Below, piece by piece: positions 25,142 to 34,770 of a stretch of 64,000 bases of DNA; within the stretch, counting starts at the first letter, position 1; every line of letters begins with the position of its first letter. The stretch is taken from positions 186,001 through 250,000 of the forward strand of contig DAOTXR010000073.1 in NCBI GenBank assembly GCA_034435375.1. Reading direction: 5' to 3'. Source of the DNA: DAOTXR01 sp034435375. Its GTDB lineage: Bacteria; Chloroflexota; Anaerolineae; Aggregatilineales; UBA3940. The position numbers and the translations under genes are program-made. The notes beneath the pieces were generated by a model. It was not told the origin of the DNA. It saw only the letters and a list, made by a program, of their open reading frames with translations, and searched no databases.

Positions 25142-26305
25142 ATGGTTCGCTTTCTGATCAGGCGCATCTTACAAGGGCTGCTGACGCTGTTTCTGATGCA
25201 GACAGCGGTCTTCTTCTTCGTGCAAATCATCATGCCCGGCGACTTTGTGAGCCGGTTCGCCATGGATTTGACGTCGGAAGAGGAGGCTGCCTGGCGCACC
25301 GCCGTGGGGCTGGACCTGCCAATAGGGCAGCAGTACCTCAACTGGCTTGCACATCTGGCCACGTTCGATCTGGGCAACTCCTTCTACGGTCCCCCCGTGA
25401 TCGACGGCATCTTGGGGGCACTTCCCTACACTGTGCTGGTATTTGCGACCGGCATCACGATAGCGTTCTGGCTGGGCCAGTGGTTGGGTCGCATGACGGC
25501 CTGGAAAGGCCCCGGCTTGCTCAGTGACAGCGTGACTTTCACCGCGATCACGTTCTATGCCTTCTTTCCCCCGGCGCTGGCTGAGCTGCTCAAATTGACC
25601 CTGGGTCGGATGTTGAACGTGGTACCCTACGATCTGGCTCTGTTCTGGCTTCTCTTTGAGAAGCAGTTCGGCCCCGTGGCAGGCTCGGTCATAACACAGA
25701 TGAGCTACCTGCTGATCCTTATTTTTGCCGGCGTACTGGTCCTCAGCCTGATCGCGAGCCGGGTGTTCAGGGGGGCGCATGTGCCATCGATGGCATACGC
25801 CCTTGTGATGGTCGGGGCGTGGGTGGCAAGTTGGTACGCAGTTGGGATCGGCCCTGCAGCCACCCAGATCATGCAGTCAGCCATCATCCCTATCATCGCT
25901 TTTGTTCTGCTCTCGACAGGCGACATTCTGGTCATCACCCGCACCAGCATGGCCGACACCCTTAACGAGCAGTACATCATCACAGCCCGCGCCAAGGGGC
26001 TAAAGGAGAGCGCCATCCGTGACCGTCATGCTGCTCGCAACGCCATGTTGCCCATCCTGAGCAAGATGGTGATCAGCCTACCCTACCTGTTGGGCGGCCT
26101 GGCGATCATCGAGCGTTCAGTGCGCTGGGAGGGAATGGGGGGGAGTCTCTTCAGCGCTGTGGAAGGGCAGGACATACCGATGATCCTGGGCTACTTGCTT
26201 GTAATCGGATTGTCTGCCCTGCTGGCCCGCCTGCTGCTCGAGATCGCCTACGCCTACCTCGATCCGCGCATCCGCTTCGGTGAGGGAAAGACAAAGGTAA
26301 ACTGA
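25142..26305 (+). CDS. ABC transporter permease, DppB/OppB type
   Basis: 387 residues. The N-terminus MVRFLIRRILQGLLTLFLMQTAVFFFVQIIMPGDF is the hallmark of the oligopeptide/nickel permease B family. The C-terminal half has the membrane domain with the EAA-type loop DTLNEQYIITARAKGLKESAIRDRHAARNAMLPIL. It is longer than the usual 310-340 residues because of extra membrane sequence between about 130 and 215. AGGAG precedes the ATG by six bases. It forms a pair with the next gene, one base apart. No binding protein or ATPase is beside it, so the rest of the importer must be elsewhere. Confidence 0.88.
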   Translation: MVRFLIRRILQGLLTLFLMQTAVFFFVQIIMPGDFVSRFAMDLTSEEEAAWRTAVGLDLPIGQQYLNWLAHLATFDLGNSFYGPPVIDGILGALPYTVLVFATGITIAFWLGQWLGRMTAWKGPGLLSDSVTFTAITFYAFFPPALAELLKLTLGRMLNVVPYDLALFWLLFEKQFGPVAGSVITQMSYLLILIFAGVLVLSLIASRVFRGAHVPSMAYALVMVGAWVASWYAVGIGPAATQIMQSAIIPIIAFVLLSTGDILVITRTSMADTLNEQYIITARAKGLKESAIRDRHAARNAMLPILSKMVISLPYLLGGLAIIERSVRWEGMGGSLFSAVEGQDIPMILGYLLVIGLSALLARLLLEIAYAYLDPRIRFGEGKTKVN

Positions 26306-26306
26306 T

Positions 26307-27293
26307 ATGGCCGAAACAAGCCTTCCTCAAGCCATCCACACTGCGTCCTTGGCGTCCCGCTTCAATGCCCTGGGAGTCAACCTTTCCGCGTTGTGGCGGC
26401 AGATGGGCTACGATTGGGCCATCTTCCGGCAGAACCGCCTGGGGATGATAGGGCTGGTGTTGATTGTCATTTTTGGGCTGATAGCAATGGCCCACCCCAT
26501 CCTGATGGGAACCGTATGGCCTCGTGGGGTCTACAACCCCGAAGTCGGCTACGACGTCGACGCAATGCCGTGGCCTGCGCCCCCCAGCTTTCCCCAGCAC
26601 ATTCTGGGCACCGACTCGGTGGGCCGCGACATCCTGAGCAGGCTGTTAGCCGCCACGCAGCCATCGTTTGTGCTGGCGATCACCTCGGCGCTGACGACGG
26701 CAGCGATCAGCCTCACGCTCAGCACGCTCTCAGCCTACTATCGCGGCGCGGTGGACGCCATCTTCTCGAACGTGTCCGACGCGCTCCTGTTGCTGCCTGT
26801 GCCCATCGTGATGGTCATCCTTGGCTCGCGCTTCTACGGGCAGATCGGCACGCTTCACTTTGGCCTGCTGTACGGCCTGCTGAGCGGGGCGAGCAGCGCC
26901 GCCATTGTGATGCGCTCGCATGCGCTGTCGCTGATGCAGCGCCCATTCATCGAGGCTGCTCGCGTGGCCGGCGCGGGGCCGTTCTACGTCATCACTCGCC
27001 ACCTGATCCCCCATATGCTGCCCCTGGTGAGCGTCCACATGATGTTGACCGTCACGGGGGCAGTGGTCGCGGACGGATTTCTGGCTTTCTGGGGATTCCG
27101 CCCCGACCTGCGGTTGAACTGGGGCACCATGGTCTACGACGCTTTCTTCTTCGTATTCATCAACCCAACCATCCCGTGGAACATGGTGCTGGCGCCCACC
27201 ATTGCCCTATCGCTGTTCGCAGCAGCGTTCTACTTCGTGGCGCGCGGTCTGTACGACGTATCAGACCCGCGCAAACGCCAGCACCTGCGATAA
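26307..27293 (+). CDS. ABC transporter permease, DppC/OppC type
   Basis: 328 residues. The N-terminal region FRQNRLGMIGLVLIVIFGLIAMAHP, then HILGTDSVGRDILSRLLAATQPSF, is diagnostic of the DppC family. The cytoplasmic loop is RPFIEAARVAGAGPFYVITRHLIPHMLPL. The second permease of the pair starts one base after the first ends. The region 27294-27529 downstream holds no gene, only a small CCGTTT/AAACGG hairpin. Confidence 0.88.
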   Translation: MAETSLPQAIHTASLASRFNALGVNLSALWRQMGYDWAIFRQNRLGMIGLVLIVIFGLIAMAHPILMGTVWPRGVYNPEVGYDVDAMPWPAPPSFPQHILGTDSVGRDILSRLLAATQPSFVLAITSALTTAAISLTLSTLSAYYRGAVDAIFSNVSDALLLLPVPIVMVILGSRFYGQIGTLHFGLLYGLLSGASSAAIVMRSHALSLMQRPFIEAARVAGAGPFYVITRHLIPHMLPLVSVHMMLTVTGAVVADGFLAFWGFRPDLRLNWGTMVYDAFFFVFINPTIPWNMVLAPTIALSLFAAAFYFVARGLYDVSDPRKRQHLR

Positions 27294-27529
27294 GCAGGCC
27301 GGGCCTCAGAACCCAAACACGAGAGCGGGCCGGATTGGGCAGATAGATCGCCAGTCTTCCGTTTGGAAACGGTAAGGTTGGCGTATGGTACGCCGCTGCG
27401 GTCCTACGATATGATTGGCCGCAATATTGGGGAAAAGTCTCTGACCCTGGCCTGTCTGCTTCTTGCTTGTGCTCATCTCCCACCCCCTGACGAAGGGCCA
27501 AACGCTCAGGTTCTCCAGGAGTAATCCGC

Positions 27530-28312
27530 ATGTCTGAAGCCACATTGCTGCCGGAGCAACGGCCACGACGCTTCCACTTTGAATGGACACTGCCCACTTT
27601 CATCCGTCCGCGCCACACGTTTAAGCAGATCTCGCTGGAAACGCGAGGGGTGTGGCAGACTGCGATCCTGATCCTGACCCTGACGGCGATTTTGAATGTC
27701 GTAGGGGCCGGTCTGATTCGCCAGAGCGATCCTGCCGCCAGCCAGGTTGAGCTGCCACCTGACTTTGAATACTATACCTCTGAAATGCAGGCCCAATACA
27801 TGCAGGCGGCGCAACTCACATCAGGGCCGGTATTCGTGTACGTCTTTCCGGCGATCACCGGCGTGCTAGGGGTGTGGATCGGGTGGCTGATCGTCGGCGG
27901 GTTGGTGCATCTGCTGCTGACGCTGCTGGGCGGGCGGGGTAGCACCACCCATACCATGAACATCGCGGCCTGGGCCATGCTGCCGCTCGCTCTGCGCGAT
28001 CTGGTGCGCCTGGCCGCAACGGTGATCGGTGGGCACGCGATCACCAGCCCTGGCGTATCGGGCTTCATCGCCGCCGATGCCGCCGGGTTCAGCCTGTACT
28101 TGAAGCACCTGCTAGGATTGGTAGACCTATACGTCGTGTGGCGCATAGCGCTGTTGATCATCGGCGTGCAGGCAGGGGACTCGCTGCCCGCGGGGCGGGT
28201 CATAGTGAGCATCAGCATACTGATGATCCTGTTGTTGCTGGCCCAGGCAGCGTTGGGCTTCCTGGTGGGCAGCCTCGGCAGTCTGACGGTGGTGCGGCCC
28301 TTTTTCTTCTAG
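27530..28312 (+). CDS. Yip1-family integral membrane protein
   Basis: 260 residues with a cytoplasmic N-terminus containing RPRHTFKQISLETRGVWQTAIL, the conserved beginning of Yip1/YIP1-like proteins in Chloroflexota, then about five membrane segments. A polar insert with PPDFEYYTSEMQAQYMQAAQ comes between the first two. AGGAG precedes the ATG. The bacterial function is unknown. It lies just upstream of the MacB-like genes on the same strand (118-base gap) and may be cotranscribed with them. Confidence 0.75.
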   Translation: MSEATLLPEQRPRRFHFEWTLPTFIRPRHTFKQISLETRGVWQTAILILTLTAILNVVGAGLIRQSDPAASQVELPPDFEYYTSEMQAQYMQAAQLTSGPVFVYVFPAITGVLGVWIGWLIVGGLVHLLLTLLGGRGSTTHTMNIAAWAMLPLALRDLVRLAATVIGGHAITSPGVSGFIAADAAGFSLYLKHLLGLVDLYVVWRIALLIIGVQAGDSLPAGRVIVSISILMILLLLAQAALGFLVGSLGSLTVVRPFFF

Positions 28313-28430
28313 GCGATTGGCCGCCAGCGTTTTCGGCCAGGCTTGAGATACCATTTTTTTAAGGAACCCTGTCGACGAGGCAGCCTGTCGGGTGTTGTTG
28401 TATATCTCATAGTCACTACGACACTCTCTC

Positions 28431-29159
28431 ATGAATGCCGAAACCTTTATCCAGATCGAGGGACTGCGCAAGGTCTACCAGATGGGCCGATCCACGGTGA
28501 ACGCACTGGCCGGGATCGACCTGTCGATTGAGCCAAACACGTTCACCGTGGTGATGGGGCCATCGGGATCGGGCAAAAGCACCCTCCTGCACCTGATTGG
28601 CGGCCTGGATCGTCCCACCTCAGGGACGATCCGAGTGGGCGGGCAGGAGGTCAATCAGCTTAACGAGAATGAATTGGCCATCTACCGTCGTCGCACGGTC
28701 GGCTTTGTGTTCCAGTCGTTCAATCTAGTCGCCAGCATGACGGCGCTGGAGAACGTCACGTTTCCAATGCGTTTTGCCGGGATCCGGCGGCGCGAGCGGC
28801 GTGAGCGAGCCACGGCATTGCTGCAACGGGTAGGGCTGGCCGATCGCGCTTACCACCGTCCACAGGAACTTTCGGGCGGTGAGCAACAGCGCGTGGCGAT
28901 TGCCCGCGCTCTAGTCAACACGCCAAAGCTGATCCTGGCCGATGAGCCAACCGGCAACCTGGACAGCGCCAGTGGGGCCAGCATCATGAAGTTGCTCGTG
29001 GAGCTGCACCGCAGCGGCAGCACCATCCTGGTAGTGACGCACGATCTACGCATGCGCGGGCTGGCGACCCACATGGTGTATCTGCTTGATGGGCAGATCG
29101 TTGACGAAGCGGCCTATCTGGCTGCGTCCACACTGACGATGGGCGAGGATATGAATTGA
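28431..29159 (+). CDS. MacB/LolD-type ABC transporter ATP-binding protein
   Basis: 242 residues. Walker A is GPSGSGKST, the signature LSGGEQQRVAIARAL, Walker B LILADEPTGNLD, and the H-loop VVTHD. The sequence VYQMGRSTVNALAGIDLSIEP is typical of the MacB/LolD/FtsE group that powers FtsX-like permeases rather than transport across the bilayer. Its TGA overlaps the ATG of the next gene by one base. Together with the permease at 31049 it should form a mechanotransmission-type complex. Confidence 0.92.
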   Translation: MNAETFIQIEGLRKVYQMGRSTVNALAGIDLSIEPNTFTVVMGPSGSGKSTLLHLIGGLDRPTSGTIRVGGQEVNQLNENELAIYRRRTVGFVFQSFNLVASMTALENVTFPMRFAGIRRRERRERATALLQRVGLADRAYHRPQELSGGEQQRVAIARALVNTPKLILADEPTGNLDSASGASIMKLLVELHRSGSTILVVTHDLRMRGLATHMVYLLDGQIVDEAAYLAASTLTMGEDMN

Positions 29160-30994
29160 TGGGGAAAAGACTCTTCCGAAATGCCATTGTGGCAGGCTTC
29201 ATGGTGTTGACGACCTTGATCGTCTCGATGGCGGCCAAGCGGCAAGGCCCGCATGTGGCGCTCGCACAAGCCTGCAATGGGGCCATGACGGTGAACTCAG
29301 TGGACCCCTCGGCAATATCGAACGCAGCGGCCACCACTATCCTCGTCGATGGGACGGGCTTTGACACGGATGTGGTGGTCTCGCTGCTTGGCTACGGCAA
29401 CCTGGCCACGACATATGTCGATGCCACCACGCTGACAGCGGTCGTCCCTCCAGGGGTTCCAGGCGATTATAATGGGCGTCGCTACACCGTGCGCGTCACC
29501 GATCCCAGTGACGGGGACTGCGGCGAGCGAGCCAATGCGCTGATCGTGTTGATTCCCGTCCCTACCGCCACTCCCCCCTCGACCGGCACGCCGACTCCGA
29601 CCAACTTCGTTCGCCCGTTGATCACGGTGCAATCTTACGGGGCCAGCTCAACACAGCTGTCTGCCGGGCAGAACATCGATTTTGAGATGACACTGCAAAA
29701 CAGCGGGCAGCTTACTGCCACCAATGTGGTCGTGACTTTTCTGGAGGGCGACCTGATCCCGCGCGCCACTGGCGGCGTTCGAGCGCTGGGCGACATTCCG
29801 GCTGGCGGAGCCAATCGCTTTTTCCAGCCCTTCACCGTCAGCAGCGACCTGTCAGGGCGAATTGCCACGATGAAGGTGGAGGTGAAGTATTACGATCAGT
29901 TCGGCACAAGCTACACCGACAACTTCTCTCTGACCTTCGACGCACGCCCGCGTGGCAGTGGAACGGCGCCGACTGCCACCCCCACGCCAACGCCCGGCCT
30001 GCGCCCACAGCTCGTCATCGAGACCTACGCCACCGATGTGCAGTACCTCCAGCCCGGTTCGTCCTTCACGCTGACGCTCAACGTGCGCAACCTGGGGGCT
30101 GCCGATGCAAAAGGGGTGACCATGATCGTGGGCGGAGGCAGCGTTTCGGACAGTAGTCAGGGCGGCACTCCCTCGTCGGGCGGGGTGAGCGGCGGCAGCG
30201 GCGAGTTCACCAACTTTGCGCCCCTAGGCTCGTCCAATGTGCAGTTTCTAGGAGACCTCGGCGTCGGGCTGGCGCTCACCGCCAATCACCAATTGGTGGT
30301 GAACGTCTCCACCAATCCAGGGGCTTACCCGTTCAAGGTGTCGTTTGCCTACACCGACCCGGCAGGCCGTCGCTTCACAGACGATCAGGTGATCACGTTG
30401 CTGGTCTATCGCCAGCCGCAGGTCGATGTGAACTTTTACCGCGACCCCAATCCGATCCTGGCTGGGCAACCGAGCGTGTTGCCACTTCAGATCATCAACC
30501 TGGGCAAGAGCGGTTTTGTGTTGGGCAACATGGAGGTCACGACCGAGGGGGGGCAGATCACGAACAACACCATTCTGATCGGGCTGCTGGACGCGGGCGG
30601 CTTCTTCACCATGGATGCCGTGCTGACCGCCGATCAGCCTGGCCCGTTGGAGCTGACGGTTAAGGTCAACTACACCGACGATTTCAACCAGCCGCAGGTG
30701 ATCATCCGCACGCTGACAGTAGATGTGCAAGAAGCTCCCGTTTTTGAGCCTGGGCCTGGCGAGGGCGGAATGCCGTATGAGCCGATGCCCGCGCCGCCAG
30801 AGACGTTGCTTCAGAAGGTGTGGCGCTTCATCCGGGGCCTGCTGGGGCTGGACAGCGCACCGCCCACAGGCGCACCTAGGGATTTCGAGCAGATGCCGCC
30901 CGGCGAGGAGTTCATGCCGGGCGGAGGCGGCGGCGGGGTAGAGCCAACTGCGCCGCCTGTGATGATCGTGCCGGCTATACCCAAGGGGCCATAG
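29159..30994 (+). CDS. Exported IPT/TIG plus CARDB-like repeat protein
   Basis: 611 residues. An N-terminal signal segment (IVAGFMVLTTLIVSMAA) is followed by an IPT/TIG-like domain (SVDPSAISNAAATTILVDGTGF) and a threonine/proline linker (PTATPPSTGTPTPT). Three beta-sandwich repeats of CARDB/COG1361 type follow, each with a strand like NIDFEMTLQNSGQLTATNVVV, SFTLTLNVRNLGAADAKGVTM and SVLPLQIINLGKSGF. It ends in a glycine/proline-rich tail. It is coupled to the ATPase by a one-base stop-start overlap and followed 54 bases later by the permease. It therefore sits where MacA would be, with a quite different fold. It probably works outside the membrane with the transporter. Confidence 0.8.
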   Translation: MGKRLFRNAIVAGFMVLTTLIVSMAAKRQGPHVALAQACNGAMTVNSVDPSAISNAAATTILVDGTGFDTDVVVSLLGYGNLATTYVDATTLTAVVPPGVPGDYNGRRYTVRVTDPSDGDCGERANALIVLIPVPTATPPSTGTPTPTNFVRPLITVQSYGASSTQLSAGQNIDFEMTLQNSGQLTATNVVVTFLEGDLIPRATGGVRALGDIPAGGANRFFQPFTVSSDLSGRIATMKVEVKYYDQFGTSYTDNFSLTFDARPRGSGTAPTATPTPTPGLRPQLVIETYATDVQYLQPGSSFTLTLNVRNLGAADAKGVTMIVGGGSVSDSSQGGTPSSGGVSGGSGEFTNFAPLGSSNVQFLGDLGVGLALTANHQLVVNVSTNPGAYPFKVSFAYTDPAGRRFTDDQVITLLVYRQPQVDVNFYRDPNPILAGQPSVLPLQIINLGKSGFVLGNMEVTTEGGQITNNTILIGLLDAGGFFTMDAVLTADQPGPLELTVKVNYTDDFNQPQVIIRTLTVDVQEAPVFEPGPGEGGMPYEPMPAPPETLLQKVWRFIRGLLGLDSAPPTGAPRDFEQMPPGEEFMPGGGGGGVEPTAPPVMIVPAIPKGP

Positions 30995-31048
30995 ACAAGG
31001 ACGCGGGCGAGATCAGAGGCTTGCTCTGACCACCGGAGACGCGACGCT

Positions 31049-32386
31049 ATGAGCGTGTTTGAACTGCTTTCACTGGTATTCGAGAACCTGGGGCGGCGCA
31101 AGGGCCGGGTGGGGTTGACGGCAATTGGCGTCATCATCGGCTCAGCGGCGGTTGTGGTGCTGGTATCGCTGGCTATTGGCCTGCAGAAGAATGCCACCCA
31201 GCAACTGTACGGCATTGGCGACCTGACGCAGGTTCAGGTATCGCCGGGCTATGTTGAAATGGAGGCCATGCCAGGAGGCGGGGGCCGCGTTGTCAGCGTT
31301 GAAATTGGCGGCTCCGGCCAGATGCCTGGCGTCGTACTGATCACCGACGAGTCGCTGGCTCAGTTCGCCGCCATCCCTGGTGTGGTCGCCGTCATCCCAC
31401 GCGACTGGGTGCAGGGAGCGACCGTCTTCAACGTGGGCCGCATGGAAGGCTGGGTCAGCATGATCGGGGTCGGCGCCAATGACCTGAGCATCCTGGGGCT
31501 GACTGCCCAGCAGGGCACACTGACCCTGGAGCGCGGCACAGCCGTCGTGGGATCCCAGGTGGTCAACAGTTTTTATGACCCCAAGCTGCGGCCCGGCCAG
31601 GAGCTTCCCCCGCCCCCCGATCTGATGAACAGCCAAGTCAAGCTGACAGTGATCAAGTGGACGCAGGACGGCGAGGTGCGGCGCAGCTTTCAGATCCGGG
31701 TAGTGGGTGTGATCGCCGAAACACGCAGTGAGCCGGACTGGTCGGTATACATGCGCCTGGACGATGTGACGGCTTTCAATGAATGGATCATGGGGCGACG
31801 GGTCAACCGCGCCCGCGACGGCTACCAGATGGCGATCGTCAAGGCCGAAGACCCCAGCCAGGTATTGGACATAGCCGATACCATCAACGCCATGGGTTAC
31901 CAGGCATGGGCAGCGCAGGAGACAGTACAGAGCATCAACAACTTCTTCCTGATCTTGCAGGTGATCTTCGGAGGCGTGGGGGCCATCGCGTTGCTGGTGG
32001 CAGCCATTGGCATTGCCAACACGATGGCGATGGCAGTGCTGGAGCGCACACGCGAGATCGGGCTGATGAAAGCGATCGGCGCGACCAACCGCGACGTATT
32101 GAGCATCTTCCTGGGCGAGGCAGCCGGCATTGGACTGATTGGCGGAATTGGTGGGGTTTTGCTGGGCTGGGGCGCAGGCCAGATCATCAACGTGCTGGCG
32201 CTGGCTTACATGGCCGGGCAGTCGGTTCAGACTGGGATGCCGCCGCCCTCGACGGCAGTGGTCACACCGCCCTGGCTGCCGGCGTTTGCGCTGGTATTTG
32301 CCACGCTGATCGGGCTGCTGTCTGGGCTGTATCCGGCCCTGCGCGCCGCCACGCTGATCCCGGTGGATGCACTCAAGTACGAGTAA
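31049..32386 (+). CDS. MacB/FtsX-type ABC transporter permease
   Basis: 445 residues with the four-helix FtsX/MacB layout. N-terminal LVFENLGRRKGRVGLTAIGVIIGSAAVVVLVSLAIG (first helix), then a periplasmic domain of about 260 residues, then LLVAAIGIANTMAMAVLERTREIGLMKAIGATNRDVL, the strongest family signature. Two final helices end with LSGLYPALRAATLIPVDALKYE. It completes the operon with the ATPase at 28431 and the CARDB-like protein at 29159. A terminator follows at 32452. Confidence 0.92.
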   Translation: MSVFELLSLVFENLGRRKGRVGLTAIGVIIGSAAVVVLVSLAIGLQKNATQQLYGIGDLTQVQVSPGYVEMEAMPGGGGRVVSVEIGGSGQMPGVVLITDESLAQFAAIPGVVAVIPRDWVQGATVFNVGRMEGWVSMIGVGANDLSILGLTAQQGTLTLERGTAVVGSQVVNSFYDPKLRPGQELPPPPDLMNSQVKLTVIKWTQDGEVRRSFQIRVVGVIAETRSEPDWSVYMRLDDVTAFNEWIMGRRVNRARDGYQMAIVKAEDPSQVLDIADTINAMGYQAWAAQETVQSINNFFLILQVIFGGVGAIALLVAAIGIANTMAMAVLERTREIGLMKAIGATNRDVLSIFLGEAAGIGLIGGIGGVLLGWGAGQIINVLALAYMAGQSVQTGMPPPSTAVVTPPWLPAFALVFATLIGLLSGLYPALRAATLIPVDALKYE

Positions 32387-32451
32387 CCACAGGCAAAAGC
32401 AGGGACATGATCGCTCACTCCCTGCCAAAGACGCCACAACGTCCATCGATG

Positions 32452-32484
32452 AGGGGGAAGGCAAAGCCTTGCCCCTGTTTTATT
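32452..32484 (+). terminator. Intrinsic terminator of the MacB-like operon
   Basis: An 11-pair stem with one mismatch, 32452-32462 with 32466-32476, and a loop of AAA, followed by GTTTTATT. Confidence 0.75.
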
Positions 32485-32514
32485 GGGGATACCGCTAGGC
32501 CAACCGCTGCTTCC

Positions 32515-33297
32515 TCAGTCCGCGATCAGGAGCGCCGCCATCTCTTTGTACAGCCGCGTGATCTGGTGCTCAGGATAGCGCAGGACAAAGATGCCAGAGC
32601 TGGCCAACGTCATCATCTCATCAGAGTGCGGCAGGATAATCACATCCTGGATGTTGTAAGTCTGCTTGACGCGCTCGCGCACTTCGTTGAAGTCAAACAC
32701 GGATGGCGTTTTGTTGACGATCAGCACCATGCGCGGCACTTCCAGTTTGCGAGCCACCTCGACCGTCACGCCGGTTCCCTGGTAGTCCTGCGAGTCGGGG
32801 CGCATGACGATGCCCAGCGCATCAGAGATGGCAATGGAGAGCAGCGTCTCTTCGTTCAGACCGGGATGGGTATCGATCATAAGCACATCCAGCCCCAACC
32901 CTTCGATGAGCTGATGAAAACCGTCATTGAGCAGGCCCACATCGTAGCCCTCGCGCAGCACCCGCGCGATCTCGCCAGCCTTGATGCTGGATGGAATCAG
33001 GAAGATCTGCCCCTGGGGAATGATAAGCACCTGCCCCTTGATGTCTTCATTCAGGTTGCCGGTCACATCATAGGCTGTCTGCTCGATGGCGCACTTGCCC
33101 CACAGGTAGTCGTTGAGCGAATACCTGATCTGGTCTTCCTGAAGGTTGAACAGGACGTGAATCCCAGGCGACTGGATATCGGTGTCGATCACGCCGACGC
33201 GCCTCCCATCGGCGGCCAGCAGCGTAGCCACATTCGCCGTCGTGTTGGACTTGCCGGTTCCTCCTCGGAAAGAGTGAACGGATATGATCTTGGACAT
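32515..33297 (-). CDS. MinD/ParA-like deviant Walker ATPase
   Basis: 260 residues. The P-loop is FRGGTGKSNTTANVA (10-24). The lysine that marks KGGxGK(T/S) deviant Walker ATPases is arginine here (R11), while K16 is kept. The second motif GRRVGVIDTDIQSPG carries the switch aspartate, and VLMIDTHPG follows near 134. The segment LIVNKTPSVFDFNEV matches MinD-like carriers. It is the last gene of a reverse-strand set with an ATP-grasp protein and a Cache-HAMP protein. Proteins of this class act as membrane-associated spatial switches, but the target here is unknown. Confidence 0.85.
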   Translation of the reverse strand: MSKIISVHSFRGGTGKSNTTANVATLLAADGRRVGVIDTDIQSPGIHVLFNLQEDQIRYSLNDYLWGKCAIEQTAYDVTGNLNEDIKGQVLIIPQGQIFLIPSSIKAGEIARVLREGYDVGLLNDGFHQLIEGLGLDVLMIDTHPGLNEETLLSIAISDALGIVMRPDSQDYQGTGVTVEVARKLEVPRMVLIVNKTPSVFDFNEVRERVKQTYNIQDVIILPHSDEMMTLASSGIFVLRYPEHQITRLYKEMAALLIAD

Positions 33298-33379
33298 GAT
33301 ATCTCCTCTTCAATAAGCTCCAGGCGCCGAGCCGTGCCTGATGGACAAGGGGTGCGTCGCCACCCCCTGATGGGATCGA

Positions 33380-34744
33380 TCACTCCAGGATCGCCTCGCT
33401 GTGGAGCGCTTTGATCCGGTCAGTCAGCATACGCTGGAGTGCAACAGCCTCATTGCTGTTCGAAGCTACAATCATACAACCGAACTCGTGGACCTCCAGG
33501 GCCGAAGTTACGCTCACGATCACGCCACGCGGCGGGTCGCCCATTGGGTAGAGCAGATCACCCACGACATGCAGCAGCGTGTCCACATCGGAGATCGGCC
33601 CGCTGCTCATGGCATCATGGCTCAACAGCGACACACGGTCGAGGTAGTCCGGGCCGAAAAAGTGCCAGGCAAACTCGTGGACGTGCGTGCCGCCGGTGCG
33701 GCGGGGGTTGATCTCCAACAGGTACACCCTCTCATTGTCGTCCACAACGGCGTCCAGGTCAAAATGGCCGACGTACCCCATAGCCTGAAGCTGGCGGGCA
33801 ATACGCTGCCCTGCTTCGGTGAGAGGGCGGCTCCAGGGGGCTTCGACCAGGTCTTTGCTGACCAACACGCCACAGAAATCGCCGAACTCCAAAAAGATCT
33901 GACGAGAGAGATACGTCACCGCCGGCTCACCCTGGCCAGGCGGTGGCACAAACAGCTCCAGCGAGGGGGACAACATGCGCGACGATGGGATGTACTCCTC
34001 CACTGTGATCAGGTTGCCGCGCAAGAAAGCATCGTGGTCGATGGTAGCGCGGATGGCATACAGGTCAGCGCGGCCTTCGGGGTTGATCAGGGTGCCAATG
34101 CCGTTCTCACCGTCGTCAGCCTTGATGACACACGGCTTGCCGTTTACCGAAAACCAATGGGCAACTTGAGCAGCCACGTGGGAGGTTTGGCAGACGAATC
34201 CCTGGGGCAACAGCACATCGGCGTCGGGTAGCCAGCGCGAAGCCAGCACACGGAAGCCGGTCTTAGTGTCAATGTAGTCGCGCAGCCACATCACAGACGG
34301 GTCGAAAGTTTCCGGCAGCAGCACTGTCAACCCATGTTCAGCCCGCAACACTTCAACCAGCCGCAGGAACTGCGGCGTGGTGGCATAGGGAACGATCTGT
34401 ACAGCACGCTGCGGCCCAGCATACTCGATCAGGCGGTCGAGCAAGGGGCGCTCGCGCAGGATATCCAGGCTGAGCCAGGGCGAAGGCTCCGCTGGGGCAG
34501 TATGCTGTGTGCCTGAATAGCCAAAGCGCGAGCACAGGTACTCGGCATGGGGGATAGGAAATGAGGCAAACACCAGCTTAGGATCAGTCAGCCACATGAG
34601 CGCACGATCGCCACGGTACTGCTCGCCACGGATCAAACGGGCGCGCGTCTCCTCGACCTCAGCGCGGCTGAGAAAGTCATAGAACGTTTCGGAGATGTTG
34701 CAGACAGCCACTAGCGGAATGCCGTTATCCAGTTGCGGAACCAT
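33380..34744 (-). CDS. ATP-grasp family protein
   Basis: 454 residues. The C-terminal half has the ATP-grasp fold: KPCVIKADDGENGIGTL (ATP-binding strand-loop), LITVEEYIPSS (hinge), GHFDLDAVVDDNERVYLLEINPRRTGGTHVHEF (magnesium-binding E and N). The N-terminal 190 residues are a preATP-grasp-like region. Such enzymes join a carboxylate to an amine or thiol, so a peptide-like product is possible, but neither substrate is recognisable. The ATG at 34744 is supported by GTGAGG; a TTG at 34774 would overlap the upstream stop. It is 26 bases after the HAMP gene and 82 before the MinD-like gene. Confidence 0.78.
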   Translation of the reverse strand: MVPQLDNGIPLVAVCNISETFYDFLSRAEVEETRARLIRGEQYRGDRALMWLTDPKLVFASFPIPHAEYLCSRFGYSGTQHTAPAEPSPWLSLDILRERPLLDRLIEYAGPQRAVQIVPYATTPQFLRLVEVLRAEHGLTVLLPETFDPSVMWLRDYIDTKTGFRVLASRWLPDADVLLPQGFVCQTSHVAAQVAHWFSVNGKPCVIKADDGENGIGTLINPEGRADLYAIRATIDHDAFLRGNLITVEEYIPSSRMLSPSLELFVPPPGQGEPAVTYLSRQIFLEFGDFCGVLVSKDLVEAPWSRPLTEAGQRIARQLQAMGYVGHFDLDAVVDDNERVYLLEINPRRTGGTHVHEFAWHFFGPDYLDRVSLLSHDAMSSGPISDVDTLLHVVGDLLYPMGDPPRGVIVSVTSALEVHEFGCMIVASNSNEAVALQRMLTDRIKALHSEAILE

Positions 34745-34770
34745 GACAACCTCACTGCAGCCAGTCTGGA

